The notes: a model not told the origin generated them from the letters alone. A stretch of DNA of 64,000 bases from Maylandia zebra (GCF_041146795.1 NC_135187.1:3235556-3299555), one strand, 5' to 3'. Counted from the first letter of the stretch, positions 10,311 through 21,769 are shown. Numbers and translations are program-made.

Positions 10311-12118
10311 GTTTTTTTTTTTTTTTTTTTTTTTTTTGCCTGTCCCATTTGGTTCTTTAGCCATCAGAATTGTTGTCTGAAGACCAACAAGGATACCCAA
10401 TGGATTTACTTTGCCAAATGGATCTTCGTGGCATTGCTGTATTGGTCCATTTGGTCGATCTTTGTTTTTATTATTTATTATATTTTATTTTCAGATGTTA
10501 CAGACGGGACAGACATCAGTGAGGGATAGGAAAGGGAGAAAGAAAGAGGAAGGAAAGGAAAAACAGAAGGGGAGAGGGACAGTGAGAAAGGGGGGGAGAA
10601 AAAAAATAAAAATCTCCTGGATCACCTGTTGAGAGAAGAATAGAAGACAAAAAAAAACAAAAAAAACAAAGCAACATACTAAACACAACACCATCGCATT
10701 AATCTAGCTAAGTGTAAACAGCAGTAAATACTAAATATTCAATGTTGTTGTGCAGCACGCAGGACAGATGTGCTTCGAAGTAGTAGCCAAGAAAGGTGTA
10801 ATTTAAGTCTACGAGCAGTGAACACCCGTGTGCATACCTGTGTGGATCAGCGTGCTTGTATTCCAAAGGTTTCTCCATGTAACGATCTGCTAGCGAGTGT
10901 GGGGGGGGGGGGGCCACAGCCCCGTCCTCCAGGGTATGAAGCAGGTATGGAGGAGATCAAAACTCCAGACATCCAGAGGCCCCCAGAACACAAGAGACCA
11001 TGGAAAACCAACAGAGGGGCAACCGCGCCACTGTCCCAGCAAGAGCTGAGGAGAGTCCCAGATGAGGGTTCACTCAGCAGCCGCGGAGCAGAAGCCAGGG
11101 GGAGTTGCAGTGACGCGCCCGTGAGCTCCGCCGGCAGCCAGCTGTGCCTGAGTGACCGAGCCCCAGGCCGAGAGGCCGGGGGCACCCCACCTCCGAAGTG
11201 GCCCGAGCGAGCCCCAGGCTCCAGGCCCCGATAAGCGGCCGCCAAGGAGTGAGCCGGTGTGTACCTGGACGCCCACCCCCAGACACAAAGAACCACCAAC
11301 GCACCGACACCTGAGGGAGTCCGCCACCGGCAGGGGAAGTGGTGGTGGGTGGAGATAGGCCTCCAAACCTTGGAGGGCCTGAGATGTCCCCAGAGAGGTG
11401 GTGTCTGATACCCAGCCTGACATATAGACACAGACATACAGGCACACACAGACACAAACATCCATTCCCACCCTCATGCTCTCATATGCACTCACTCCAC
11501 ACTCAACCAACGTGGAGACAGACATAAAGAGACGCTGTACACACGATCACACTCCCCAAGCGTACTCTACAAACCGGGTCTAGGTACCCTTGCCCCTGGA
11601 GGGGGGAACTGCACCCAGACCCAGGTGGTGTTACCCTTTTCCCTGCGGTGGGGAGAGGCAGACCACCCCGACTCCGTAGCAGCAGGGAGGCCCCACACTC
11701 CAGACCGCAGTCGGACGGCCAACTCCTCCTAGCCCTCCCGCTCCAGCAGGCCGCAGAGAATGGGGGTGGGAGAAGACTCCAAACCTCCCTCCACCCGCTC
11801 ATTGTAGTGTTGATGCATGTGTGTTCTAAGGTGCAATTAAAACCCAGGAGGGCATGGAGCTACCTGCCAGAGAGCAGCAGGTAAGCGCATAGTCCCTCCT
11901 GATAGCCCTCAATGTCTAAGTGTATTTAAAATGGAGAGGTGGGCAACGACGCCAGGGGTGAGGTGTACACCCTGATGGTAATATGGACTCCGTGATTGTG
12001 CCCACCCCCAAGATCCTATATGTATGTGTAATGAGAGTGTGAATAATGTGAATGTCTAAGTTGTGGGATAAAATTGAGGCAGAGGCAGCCGGAAGGGGAC
12101 AGAGGGGGGGTTGGTGAT
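10311..12118 (-). mobile_element. LINE 3' end, L1/Tx1-like, copy B (5'-truncated)
   Basis: Starts with a 27-base T run (the poly-A tail read on the other strand), then the same 3' UTR as copy C at 25.2 kb, with a GC-rich part at 10.9-11.8 kb. Only UTR is present, no reverse transcriptase. Flanks GGTTGTTGATTTGG and GGTTGGTGATTTTG look like an aged target-site duplication. Long overlapping frames in the GC-rich part have no recognisable protein content. Confidence 0.8.
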
Positions 12119-12650
12119 TTTGATAGTTCATTTGACCTCATATGCAGGGATCTAATTAACAACCAATAAATGCAATCAGATAATTTGAAATCAACTCATC
12201 TGTTTAATTTGTCTTAGAAAAATGACAGGACAGGCTTTATCTGTTGATGAAATGGCTTGAAGACAATTGCTCAGTTATTTTTGAGCCTCTGAAATTAAAT
12301 AAATAAAAAAAGGAGTATCCTTGTGGCACAGACGTCCACATGTTATCTGCTCCAATACAGGACCAAATTTAGAGAACTTACTTTGAATTTCAGTAAAATG
12401 TTAATTTGATCGATCCATTACTAAACAGCATTATTTGACTGATCCAAGTCTGTGCTGACTTAGAGCCACAGCAACCAAAACAAAACTAGACCAGGGGATG
12501 TTAAAATATACTTTTCTGAATAAGTATGACTCATATCATTTAGATGATTTTACAAATGACTCTCAAACCATGTTGACTGATCGGAATGACACCTGTGAAT
12601 TCACAATGTGATGACTGCTCGCGATGTAATCCTGTTGAAGTCAGTCAGAT
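12119..12650. other. Interval between LINE copy B and V4
   Basis: AT-rich, no gene or repeat recognised. Confidence 0.55.
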
Positions 12651-12668
12651 GATTTCCATAGAGAGGCA

Positions 12669-12676
12669 CTTTGCAT
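12669..12676 (+). promoter_or_regulatory. Octamer-like promoter element of V4
   Basis: CTTTGCAT in the same promoter block as the other V genes. Confidence 0.75.
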
Positions 12677-12794
12677 CAGCAGCACCATGCTCCAGTGCTC
12701 TGGGAGAGTTTATAGTCCTGAGAGTTGAACACTGGATGACTGACAGCTGTCCTTCATCACAACAGAAGCCACAGAAATCCTCCTCATCAAAAAC

Positions 12795-13277
12795 ATGACT
12801 TTGATCTGCGTCCTCATCTGGACTCTCCTCTGCTGCTGCTTCACAGGTAAAGTCCAGAGAATCAAACTCCTCTCCTCTATCAACATCTGTCCCTCTGAGG
12901 ATACAGAGACAAAAACATAAAGCAGCTTTATGGTTTTGTGGGCTTCATTTCAGAATCCAGAGGACATGTCCTTGTTACTCAGCCTGGAGCAGTGAGTTCT
13001 ACTGTAGGAGGATCTGTCACCATCAGCTGTACGACAAGTCCAAACGTGTATTACAGCAGTCCAGATCATCGTTTAGCCTGGTACCAACAGAGATATGGAG
13101 AAATGGCCAAACGTATTATTCATTATGTAAGCAAAAGAGATCCTGGGACTGTGGGTCGTTTCACAGGCAGTGGATCAAACTCTGACTTCACTCTGACCAT
13201 CAGTGGAGTCCAGGCTGAAGATGCAGCAGTTTATTACTGTCAGGGTGGTTTCAGTGTAAACAGTCAGTGGGTGTTCA
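12795..13277 (+). CDS. IgL V segment V4 (leader 12795-12846, V exon 12954-13277)
   Basis: The leader exon and donor are identical to V2, but the V exon is the most diverged of the V2-type family: [25 protein letters not shown]1 about NVYYSSPDHR, RYGEMAKRIIHY in framework 2 and QGGFSVNSQW at CDR3. Both cysteines and the [16 protein letters not shown] block are intact. The last part of the leader intron is inverted relative to the other V genes, and the acceptor used (CATTTCAG) comes from the inverted strand. The exon phase is preserved (G+AA = Glu), so it is probably functional. Confidence 0.93.
12894..12954. other. 61-bp inverted segment in the V4 leader intron
   Basis: The reverse complement of this segment matches 4232-4292 of V2 at all but two or so positions. 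It is bounded by the short inverted repeat TCTGA/TCAGA in both orientations. The inversion replaces the usual acceptor GTCCTCAG by CATTTCAG and leaves exon phase intact. Confidence 0.93.
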
Positions 13278-13305
13278 CACAGTGAAAAACCGTCATACAA
13301 AAACC
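13278..13305 (+). other. V4 recombination signal (12-RSS)
   Basis: CACAGTG, 12-base spacer AAAAACCGTCAT, ACAAAAACC. The spacer differs from the other V genes, while heptamer and nonamer are consensus. Confidence 0.95.
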
Positions 13306-13671
13306 CTGAGACTGAACTGAAACTCAACTGACGCATTTCAACAAGGAAACACACACACACACACCCACACACACAAACCTGTCATGCATATCAGCACAGT
13401 CAGAATCATCCCACATTTTTACCTGAAGAATGTTCAAATGACATTAAATAAAAACATGAGATGTAGTAACATTAACATTACAAAATCATCTCCATAATCA
13501 CATCACATTCTGTATTTAGAGGAAACAAGTAGAGAAAATATACAGTGGTTAAAATAAGTACTGAAAATGTCTTTTTTTAATGAGTATACATATTTCGAAA
13601 GGTGATGCTGACATGAAATTCTCACCAGATGTTGGTAACAACCCATCTAATCCACACATGCAAAGAAATCA

Positions 13672-15480
13672 GTGCTTTATATCCATCAGCTCTGGGGTGG
13701 CTGCGAAAGTCCATAAAAAAGGCCAGAAAGGACCACAGGGACAAAGTGGAGTCCAGCTACCACAGCTTTGACACCAGGCCACTGTGGAATGGACTACGCT
13801 GCATCACTACGAGAAGGAAAACAAAGACAGGGTTCAGCCCACCGTATCTCTCGCAGACGAGCTTAACAACATCTATGCTTGTTTTGATGCAGACAACAGA
13901 GAGCAGATCCTGTATCCTCAGGAGCACAGGGAGGCTGTAACTCTAACTCTCAAAACAGAAGCTGTGAGATGGCCTTTCAAAAAGGTCCAGGAGCAGAGTG
14001 TGTGCAGACCAGCTGGCAGGGGTGTTCACCAACATCTTCAACCTCTCTTTGAGGCAGTCGGTGGTCCCCACATCCCTCAAAACATCCACCATCATTGCTG
14101 TTCCTAAGAAATCATTGGTCTCCTGTCTGAATGACTACCGTCCTGTTGCACTGACATCCCTCATCATGAAGTGACTTGAGCCGCTGTTCAAAGGTCAGAT
14201 CTGTTCCTCCCTCCTTGACACACTGGACCCTCTTCAGTCTGCCAATTGGAGAAACAGAGTCACAGAGGATGCCATCACCCTGACGATGCACACCGCCCTC
14301 ACTCATCTGGAAAAAGGGAATGCTCTTCATCGACTACAGCTCAGCTTTAACACCATCATCCCCTCAAACTTGCCTTGAAGCTCGTCAACCTTGGGTGACA
14401 CCGATCTGCAGATGGATTCTAAACTTCCTCACAAACAGGCCCCAGGTGGTGAGAGTTGGTAAGACACCTCCTCATCACTCATCCTAAACACAGGAACGCC
14501 ACAGGGTTGTGTGCTTAGCCCCCTCCTTTATTCCCTGTTCACACACGACTGTGTTGCTAAACATAAGTCCAACACCATGATCAAGTTTGTGGATGACACA
14601 ACCATCATAGGCCTCATCACAGGCAACGATGAGACGGCCTATAGAGAGGAGGTGATGGTGCTGTACGAGTGGTGCCTGGAAAATAACCTGACACTCAACA
14701 TCAGCAAAACTAGAGAAATGATAGTGGACTACCAGAAACGACCAGTCAGGGAACACCAGCCCATCCACATCAACGGTGTCAAGGTCGAAAGGGTCAGCAA
14801 CTTCAAATTCCTTGGAGTCAACATCACTGAGGATCTCTCCTGGATCCATCACACAGACACTGCTATCAGGAAAGCTCGCCAGCGACTCTACTTCCTGAGG
14901 AGGCTGAGGAAGTTTGGCATGAATGCTAAGATCACCTCAAATTTCTACAGGTGTGCGATGAAGAGCTTGCTGACGAGCTGCATTACAGTTTGGTACGGAA
15001 GCTGCTCTGCCAGCAGCCGTAAATCACTACAGAGGGTGGTGAAGGCAGCAGAGCACATCACTGGCTTGAGTCTTCCTGCCATTCAGGACATTTATTTTCA
15101 ACGGTGCCTCCGCAAAGCACACAGCATCATCAAGGACCACAGCCACCCAGCACATCAGCTGTTCTCCTTGTTACCATCTGGAAGACATCACAGGAGTCTG
15201 TCTGCTCGGACTACAAGACTTAAAAACAGTTTTTACCATCAAGCCATACGACACCTCAACCACAATACAAACACACCACATTTCACAGGATGCACTCAGA
15301 AGCTGTCCTAGAGTTTCACGAGTACATTGTACACTATGCACGGGTCACTTCACTCTTATTAGGATTTAAAACAAATAAAAAAACTTACTCTGTGCAATAC
15401 TATACTAACTGCCACTCAGAATTTTGTACTGTTCAGTTTGTACTGCTGCTCACTCCTGTCACTTTATCTCATGTGCAATA
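13672..15480 (+). mobile_element. CR1/Rex1-like LINE fragment inserted in the Tc1 relic
   Basis: 5'-truncated non-LTR retrotransposon. Its early part (13,690-14,100) is frameshifted but includes a block typical of these LINEs (KKARKDHRDKVESSYHSF). The reverse transcriptase follows in pieces. Boundaries are estimated from where Tc1 sequence stops and resumes. Confidence 0.75.
14511..15311 (+). pseudogene. LINE reverse transcriptase, C-terminal half (degenerate)
   Basis: About 266 codons from the catalytic centre to the C terminus. It shows LSPLLYSLFTHDC, FVDDTTIIG (the FADD box with Val for Ala), NISKTREMIVDY and FKFLGVNI, then the conserved tail with ARQRLYFLRRLRKFG. The upstream fingers/palm part is in other frames with stops, so no full enzyme is encoded. 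It belongs to the CR1/Rex1-like group. Confidence 0.85.
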
Positions 15481-15482
15481 TC

Positions 15483-16027
15483 CCAATGGCTTCATGATGC
15501 CTCCTGTTTGGAGAAATTAAGCGCATGCATTGCTCAGATGTAAATTTTGGCAATTCTTTGACACAAACAGTCTTCAAATCCTGAAAGTTCTCTGGGCCCC
15601 TGCTATAAACTCTGACCTTTAGTTCTCTCCATAGATTTTCAGTTGGGTTCAGATAAGCTGTTTGGCTTGGTGACTCTGGCAGCTTCATTTTCTGTCTCAA
15701 AAGCCAGTTGAAAGTTTCCTTGGCTGTGTTTGGGATCACTGATTTGCTGAAAACCCACCCTTGTTTCATCTTCATCATCCTGGTCGATGACAGCAGATTA
15801 TTATGAGGAATACCTCGGTACATTTTCCATTCATACTTCCTTTAATTAAATAAAGCGTGTATGTGCCATATGCCGAAAAGGCCAACAACAGGATTTTATC
15901 CCCTCCAAACGTCACTTTTGGTATGTTTCTCAGGTGATATGCAGTGCTTTTTGACCTCCAAACATGGTGTGTATTATTGCATCTAAATACGTTTTTGGTC
16001 TCCATCCCCCATAGATGTAAAACCAAT
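15483..16027 (-). pseudogene. Tc1 transposase fragment
   Basis: On the - strand two frames carry Tc1 transposase blocks: HHVWRSKSTAYHLRNIPKV then, after a frameshift, NTAKETFNWLL and LNPTENLWRELKVRV with the last acidic residue of the DDE triad. The N-terminal DNA-binding region is absent. Confidence 0.85.
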
Positions 16028-16053
16028 CATAGGGTAGATTAAGATAATGATAT

Positions 16054-16182
16054 GTTCTGCCACCAACAGAAAAATGGTGAAACTTCTGAAATGCTCATTT
16101 TTAATGCCGACACTCAACGTCAGGGATTCCAGCTCGTTTTACAGGCAGTGGATCAGAAACTGACTTTACTTTGATCATCCAC
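16054..16182 (+). pseudogene. IgL V pseudogene fragment (FR2 to FR3)
   Basis: The text CACCAACAGAAAAATGGTGA and GGGATTCCAGCTCGTTTTAC matches framework 2, CDR2 and early framework 3 of the V segments at high identity, then diverges. There is no leader, framework 1, second cysteine or RSS. It abuts the truncated Tc1 relic, so the left break may coincide with that rearrangement. Confidence 0.88.
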
Positions 16183-16394
16183 ATGACTTTATTGATTCTA
16201 TATTGAAAAATTCAGTAATTTTGTAATTGAAAAGAAAAATACATCATCAGCATCTAGTGAACATTTTTATGCTTGGTCTGCCCCACTGTCATTCTATAAA
16301 TAAATGACTGTGATCATGTAGCTACTGAAAGAAATTTTATAGATAGTGCTATCAGCATGAACAGCTCTGATAACAGCCTCGTTTAAAAGATCCA

Positions 16395-17825
16395 ATCCAA
16401 TTTTATTTATAGAGCACTTTAAAATACCCGGCACAGGACCAAAGTGCTGTACAGAAAATAAGTTAAAAACAATAGAATAACAGAAAACAGCAAAAATAAA
16501 TAAATAAAACACATAATACATAAAAATTAAAACAGCCCTATATTAAAAAAGAAAACAAGATGAAACAGCATAGAATCAGCTACAAACAACTAAAAGAAAA
16601 TAAAAAAAATAAAAACCAACATCTCACGTGGTGGCAAAGGTCAGGGTAAAGAGGTGGGTTTTCAGGAGTGTCTTAAAAACAGGTAGTGAAATGGCCTGTC
16701 TAATCTTTAAAGGCAGATTGTTCCACAGTTTTGGAGCTGCTACAGCAAAAGCACGATCTCCTCTAATTTTACGCCTGGTCTTGGGTACATTCAGGAGCAG
16801 CTGATCAGCTGACCTGAGAGAGCAGGTGGGTGTATAAGGCTGTAGCAGCTCAGAGAGATAAGATGGAGCTAGGCCATGGAGGGCTTTAACAGCAAATGAA
16901 AGAATTTTATGGATAGCCAGTGACGTGAAGCTAAAATAGGGGAAATGTGCTCAAACCTTCGAGTGCGAGTTAAAAGACGAGCTGCGGCATTTTGCACCCT
17001 CTGTACATGAGTAATATATAATGGGCTGACCCCTATATAAAGTGCATTACGGTAATCCAATGCTGAATGCTAAGAAAGTCCTGGATCACTGTCTCAAAGT
17101 GCTGCCGTGAAGGAATTGGCTTTATTTTTGCAGCTGCCTGAGCTGAAAGAAGCTAGATTTTACCACTGCCTTAATCTGATTATCAAACTTCAGATCACAG
17201 TCCACTTTGACCCCCAGGTTTGTGACAGTTGGCTTAACATACTGGGCCAAGGAATCTAAATACACATTGGGGGTCTCAGTGGGGCTACCCAAAACCATCA
17301 CCTCTGTCTTTTTATCATTGAATTTTAAAAAGTTAACAGACATCCAAGCCTTAATGTCATCGAGACACTGAAGTAATGGCTGTGTGAGGTATCTGCCTTT
17401 TTTCTTTAGAAAAGTCATCAGCATAAAAGTGGAAAGCAATGTTGTGCTTTCTCAGCACAGAACCGAGGAAGCAGATATAAAGAGAAGAGGAGGGGGCCTA
17501 GAACTGAGCCCTGTGGGACACCACACAAGAGAGGGGCGGAGGACAACACATGTTCACAGAGACTGACACAGAAAGTTCACCCCGCCAAGTAGGGCCTGAA
17601 CCACTCCAGTGCCGTGCCCCTAATGCCCACCCAGTGCTCCAAATGAGAGAGTAAAATGCTATGATCCACTGTATCAAACGCAGCTGTCAAATCTAAAAGC
17701 ACCACAACAACACAGTCCACAGCATCAGTAGCTAAAATATGCCATTAAAAACTTTTAAAAGGGCTGATTCAGTGCTATGAAAAGGTTTAAAACCAGATTG
17801 GAAAACCTATAAAACAAAAGATATT
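16395..17825 (-). mobile_element. L2-like LINE fragment
   Basis: The 3' end of a CR1/L2-group LINE on the - strand, with a 3' UTR of the fish type (CAATTTTATTTATAGAGCAC on the + strand). It carries reverse transcriptase remnants at 16,869-17,530. It is 5'-truncated near 17,825. It separates the V fragment from V5. Confidence 0.8.
16869..17530 (-). pseudogene. L2-like reverse transcriptase remnant
   Basis: Broken frames show a YADD-type box near 17,410-17,430, DIKAWMSVNFLKFNDKKTEV, VTNLGVKVDCDLKFD, SSFFQLRQLQK and, after a break, RVQNAAARLLTRTRR. These are conserved blocks of the palm/thumb and C-terminal region of L2-group LINEs. Several stops and frameshifts make it non-functional. Confidence 0.82.
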
Positions 17826-18064
17826 TAAAAGAGATCAAAAAGGAGTCATGAAACAAAACATTCAAATAAAAGAAGACAAATTGAAATAAGATGTATTCTG
17901 AAGAAAAAACGTAGATTCTTCCTAAATTTATTATGAAATGTCTTTGTTCAGTATTATGATGAATTGGCTGATTCAGTTATAAACAACACCATGAGCTCAT
18001 GCTGCACCATGAGCCTGATCTAGGTCTTTGATGGAATCGGTCAGATGATTTCCATAGAGAGGCA

Positions 18065-18072
18065 CTTTGCAT
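18065..18072 (+). promoter_or_regulatory. Octamer-like promoter element of V5
   Basis: CTTTGCAT in the conserved V promoter block. Confidence 0.75.
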
Positions 18073-18190
18073 CAGCAGCACCATGCTCCAGTGCTCTGGG
18101 AGAGTTTATAGTCCTGAGAGTTGAACACTGGATGACTGACAGCTGTCCTTCATCACAACAGAAGCCACAGAAATCCTCCTCATCAAAAAC

Positions 18191-18661
18191 ATGACTTTGA
18201 TCTGCGTCCTCATCTGGACTCTCCTCTGCTGCTGCTTCACAGGTAAAGTCCAGAGAATCAAACTCCTCTCCTCTATCAACATCTGTCCCTCTGAAATGAA
18301 GCCCACAAAACCATGAAGCTGCTTTATGTTTTTGTCTCTGTGTCCTCAGAGTCCAGAGGACAGATCACAGTGACTCAGCCTGGAGCAGTGAGCTCTGCTG
18401 TGGGAGGATCTGTGAGCATCAAGTGTACGACCAGTCAGAATGTTTATAGCAACTATTTACACTGGTACCAACAGAAAGATGGAGGAGTTCCTAAACTACT
18501 CATTTATGCTGCTAGCACTCGAGTATCAGGGATTCCAGCTCGTTTTACAGGCAGTGGATCAAACTCTGACTTCACTCTGACCATCAGTGGAGTCCAGGCT
18601 GAAGATGCAGCAGTTTATTACTGTCAGAGTTTTCACTATCCTAACAATCAGGATGTGTTCA
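18191..18661 (+). CDS. IgL V segment V5 (leader 18191-18242, V exon 18350-18661)
   Basis: Complete V gene. Leader, intron and splice sites are as in V2. CDR1 is short (NVYSNY), followed by [17 protein letters not shown]. Both cysteines and the framework 3 block are intact. Its nearest C/J set is cluster 2 to the right (C2 2.0 kb away). Looks functional. Confidence 0.95.
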
Positions 18662-18689
18662 CACAGTGAAAAACAGTCGTACAAAAACC
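18662..18689 (+). other. V5 recombination signal (12-RSS)
   Basis: CACAGTG, 12-base spacer, ACAAAAACC. Confidence 0.96.
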
Positions 18690-18767
18690 TCCCTCAGTCA
18701 GACTGAACAGAAACTGAAGTGACTGCTGCAGCTGGAAGATACTGCAGAGACTGATACAGTTCACTGA

Positions 18768-18769
<2 letters not shown>

Positions 18770-18824
<55 letters not shown>
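18770..18824. repeat. (CA)n microsatellite behind V5
   Basis: About 55 bases of CA at the conserved distance behind the RSS. Confidence 0.95.
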
Positions 18825-18826
<2 letters not shown>

Positions 18827-20518
18827 GATAGAGTGAAAATGTTATTGTTGTTATTGGAAGTCTATCTGTATCTCAGTCAATCAAATTTTGACCTTTGACC
18901 TCTGCTTCATAGCGGCTCAAATACATGTGAACCAATTCCTGAATATTGCTCATTATGAAAACATTTCTTAAAGAAAGAGAAAAACACAATAAATCACCAA
19001 AATCAGTGAGTCACAATTGTCTCCATAACTTATATAAATACTTCAAATAGAAACTTTAAGTCCAATTTTCTCAGGTTTGTAGATTTTTTTCTTTTTTGCT
19101 GTTCAATACTAGTCTGATAACTTTGTCTTTGACATTATGTTATAAATACCTATCTATATTACACCTGGCAAAATAGCACAATTAATATACAATGTGAAAA
19201 CTACCACAGTACATACCAAAGTTCACTATCAGTCCATTTGCTGCACTCTTCATGTAATAATGCAAATATTTATTGTGATGCTTTCAGCAAGAAGGGAGAA
19301 ACAAGTTAAACGTGACAGACAGTTTATGTTATGATTACAGTTGATTTGACATATATTAGGATTACAGTTGATTTTACAGTTGATGATTACAGATGATTAC
19401 AGTTTATAATATTTACACATCACCTTGTTTTCATTTCAGTTTGACAGAAATATTAATATAAAATTAAAAATTTATGCAAACCTGGTTTAGTAAGTTTCCA
19501 CTGGGAATATTCATATTACTATATGAATACAACATCTTTGTGATGTTAACATTCACCCTTATGCATATTTAATTTTTACAATCAGTGTAAACGTAATTTC
19601 AAATTCCAGTCTGTTTCCTGCACCAGTTATGTTGGTTACAGTGCTCCAGTACAAACAGTAACAAAAGCAGACAACACAAAAAGTAAGAAATAGCACAATA
19701 TATAGAATCTATACATATATATAAGTCACCTACTATATATATATAAGTCATGATCACTGTTTACTCACTATTGTTTTGAACCAATAGTTCCATTATTTAA
19801 CTGTAACACTGCAGCATATATTAAGAGGTACTTATTAAAGCACAAAGTAACTAAACATTATGCCGGTAACACAAGTTTGATTGCTTGCAAGCTTCTGCAC
19901 AGACAGCATGCTAATGCTAAACTAATCAAGAATCCAGGGTGATGTTAAGCTAAGTGAATGGATAGGATAGGGATTTATATTGGCGTGAGGGACTGTAGCC
20001 TATAAGTTCTTATTGTTAAATGATAGTTATGAGATGGTGTGTTTCAGGTGATTTTACAGAAAAACACCAAAATAATGTACTGCATTACTTTAAAAAAGTA
20101 CTTTGCATAATAGAATACTTTAAGATACCGCAACACTGATCATTTGACTCATTCTTATATTGTGCTTTTCTACTCCACCTGAGAACTCAAATTGCTTTAT
20201 ATAACAAGCTACAACATGCTGAAACATTCATTAAACAGCATGCAATGACTTTGCATGAATAACGGCGGTGTCGCTCAATATTCTCAGTAATAAAATCATA
20301 ATCTCTAAGTTCTTATCAATTCCCCTTCGCACTTACTCTTTAACATAAACTTTGCTTTACTTCATGTATTCAAAGTGACTTAATTCTACTGACTCATATT
20401 GACTACAGATAGCACACTGGTTTCCAATAAGAATCCTGGAAATCATTATTTAGAGTTTAATATTGACATCACCACAAAAGTAAGACAAACACTCGATTCT
20501 TATTTAATGTAGATTTTT
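18825..20518. other. Interval V5 to C2
   Basis: No gene. Large parts align with the V6 to C3 interval (for example 19,960-20,140 with 48,290-48,470, and 20,120-20,640 with 49,120-49,600), showing that clusters 2 and 3 derive from one duplicated unit. Confidence 0.75.
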
Positions 20519-20524
20519 TTTATT
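20519..20524 (-). terminator. Polyadenylation signal for C2
   Basis: AATAAA on the - strand about 124 bases past the C2 stop. Confidence 0.65.
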
Positions 20525-20647
20525 CTTTAAAACTTTAAACAAACTTTAAACTTTAAACAAAGCAATGAAAAATGAGAGAAGAAATTGGAAAAAAAAAGCT
20601 ACAGAATGCAGTGTGAAAGTAAGACCAGCATAAAAGTCACATATAGT

Positions 20648-20973
20648 TCAGGACTGGGGACACTGGTCTCTCATCAGTGGCTCTGAGACCAGAGTGTGGG
20701 AGCCCTGGGTGGCCTCACAGGTCACAGAGCCCACCTTCATCCAGTGGTCTGCAGGGAGCCTCAGGGTGCTGCTCCAGCTGTAGAGGCCGTCGTTCTCCTG
20801 CACCACGGGGCTCCTGCTCTCCTCCCAGCTGATGCTGCCACTGCCATCCACCTTCCAGGACAGACTCCAGTCTGAGGGGAAGCCCTTGTTGGCCACACAC
20901 ATGACTGTAGCCTTCCCCTGTTTCAGCTCCTCACTGGAGGGACCCAGCACCTTCAGGGCGGGGCGGGTATCAC
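20648..20973 (-). CDS. IgL constant exon C2
   Basis: A 326-nt CL exon, same length and phase as C1, with acceptor TTCCTAG. It encodes RPALKVLGPSSEELKQGKATVMC and the usual CL core, ending MRDQCPQS with the interchain cysteine. It differs from C1 in the N-terminal strand (LGPSS for LPPSS), VMC for ITC, QEND for LQND and no extra cysteine. It is nearly identical to C3. It serves J2a to J2c, the last of which is now 11.8 kb away. Confidence 0.95.
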
Positions 20974-21692
20974 CTAGGAAACACCAATCAGCTTAGAGGA
21001 CAGGAGCCACAATTTGAATTTCTCCGTTAAGAAGTTTCTGTCAGGTGTTTTTTCTGCTCCACCAGTCATTCACTCACACATTGTTTCACTTCCCTTTAAG
21101 AAACCTCTCATGCATATCAGCACAGAGAGAATCATCACACAGTTTGAGCTGAAATATGTTCAAACTACACTGGAAATAAAAGAACAAAACAAAACAAAGA
21201 TGTGTCAACAATTTTAAAAGATGTTAAGCTTCAACATCATCAGTTCTTCATAATAAACAGCTTGTTCTGGATAAGAAACTCAATACCACTACTTACCTCA
21301 TGTGGTTTTTTATTGCTTACATTGTTGTAAATGATATGATACAATAAGAACACCAGAGATCTTTATCTTCACTATGTGCAGTTTAACTTTTTTCAAAACC
21401 TCTGACTGTAGAGAGACACGGCTCTCTGACTCTGTCAGACTGGATTAAAACTAAAAGCTCTCGAGACTTAACCAGATATATGTATATGTAAAATATCCTC
21501 AAGTCCACTCTGATGTTTCATATTGTGTTTAATATTCATTTTAACATTTATTCTGAAGCTAACTTTATGTCTTCATGAAAATGTATCTAAAAACTATTTT
21601 CCTGAGGTTTTTTCTGGCACACTGAACAGAAAAGTTAAGATAACCACAAGAAAGAAATTTGCTAAAGTAAATGAGGTTTAAGTTCGACTTAC
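20974..21692 (-). other. J2a to C2 intron, containing a truncated J flank
   Basis: Parallel to the C3 intron up to about 21,392, where it jumps to the DNA upstream of a J (see next entry). No other feature recognised. Confidence 0.7.
21394..21480 (-). pseudogene. Remnant of a deleted J segment
   Basis: CAAAACCTCTGACTGTAGAG and the following bases are the upstream flank of a J RSS (compare 50,605 onward, behind J3a). The J coding part, heptamer, spacer and first part of the nonamer are gone. Comparison with cluster 3 implies a deletion of about 255 bp with a CA microhomology at the break. Confidence 0.85.
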
Positions 21693-21730
21693 TTCCAAAT
21701 TCCAGTCTGGTTCCTCCACCAAAAGTCCAC
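21693..21730 (-). CDS. J segment J2a
   Basis: A 38-nt J encoding [12 protein letters not shown] plus one base, donor GTAAG. It differs from J1 by EF for DV near the end. Its downstream flank (TTTGCTAAAGTAAATGAGG) is shared with J3b and J3d. Confidence 0.95.
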
Positions 21731-21769
21731 CACAGTGATACAAACTCATTGAGGCGCCGTACAAAAACC
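21731..21769 (-). other. J2a recombination signal (23-RSS)
   Basis: GGTTTTTGT, 23-base spacer, CACTGTG, identical to J1 in both half-sites. Confidence 0.95.

Larger units (their letters stand above)
13543..16030 (-). mobile_element. Tc1-type transposon relic, split by a LINE
   Basis: The left end at TA (13541-13542) begins CAGTGGTTAAAATAAGTA, the terminus of a common fish Tc1 family, and runs to about 13,672. The transposase part on the - strand resumes at about 15,480 and continues to about 16,030, where the element is truncated. The material in between is a LINE insertion. No complete right terminus is seen. Confidence 0.75.

Noticed and set aside
10847..11525. Several long overlapping frames, repeated at 25,736-26,329 and 26,924-27,682
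   Set aside because: They lie in the GC-rich 3' UTR of an L1/Tx1-like LINE. Many frames overlap on both strands and none has recognisable domains.
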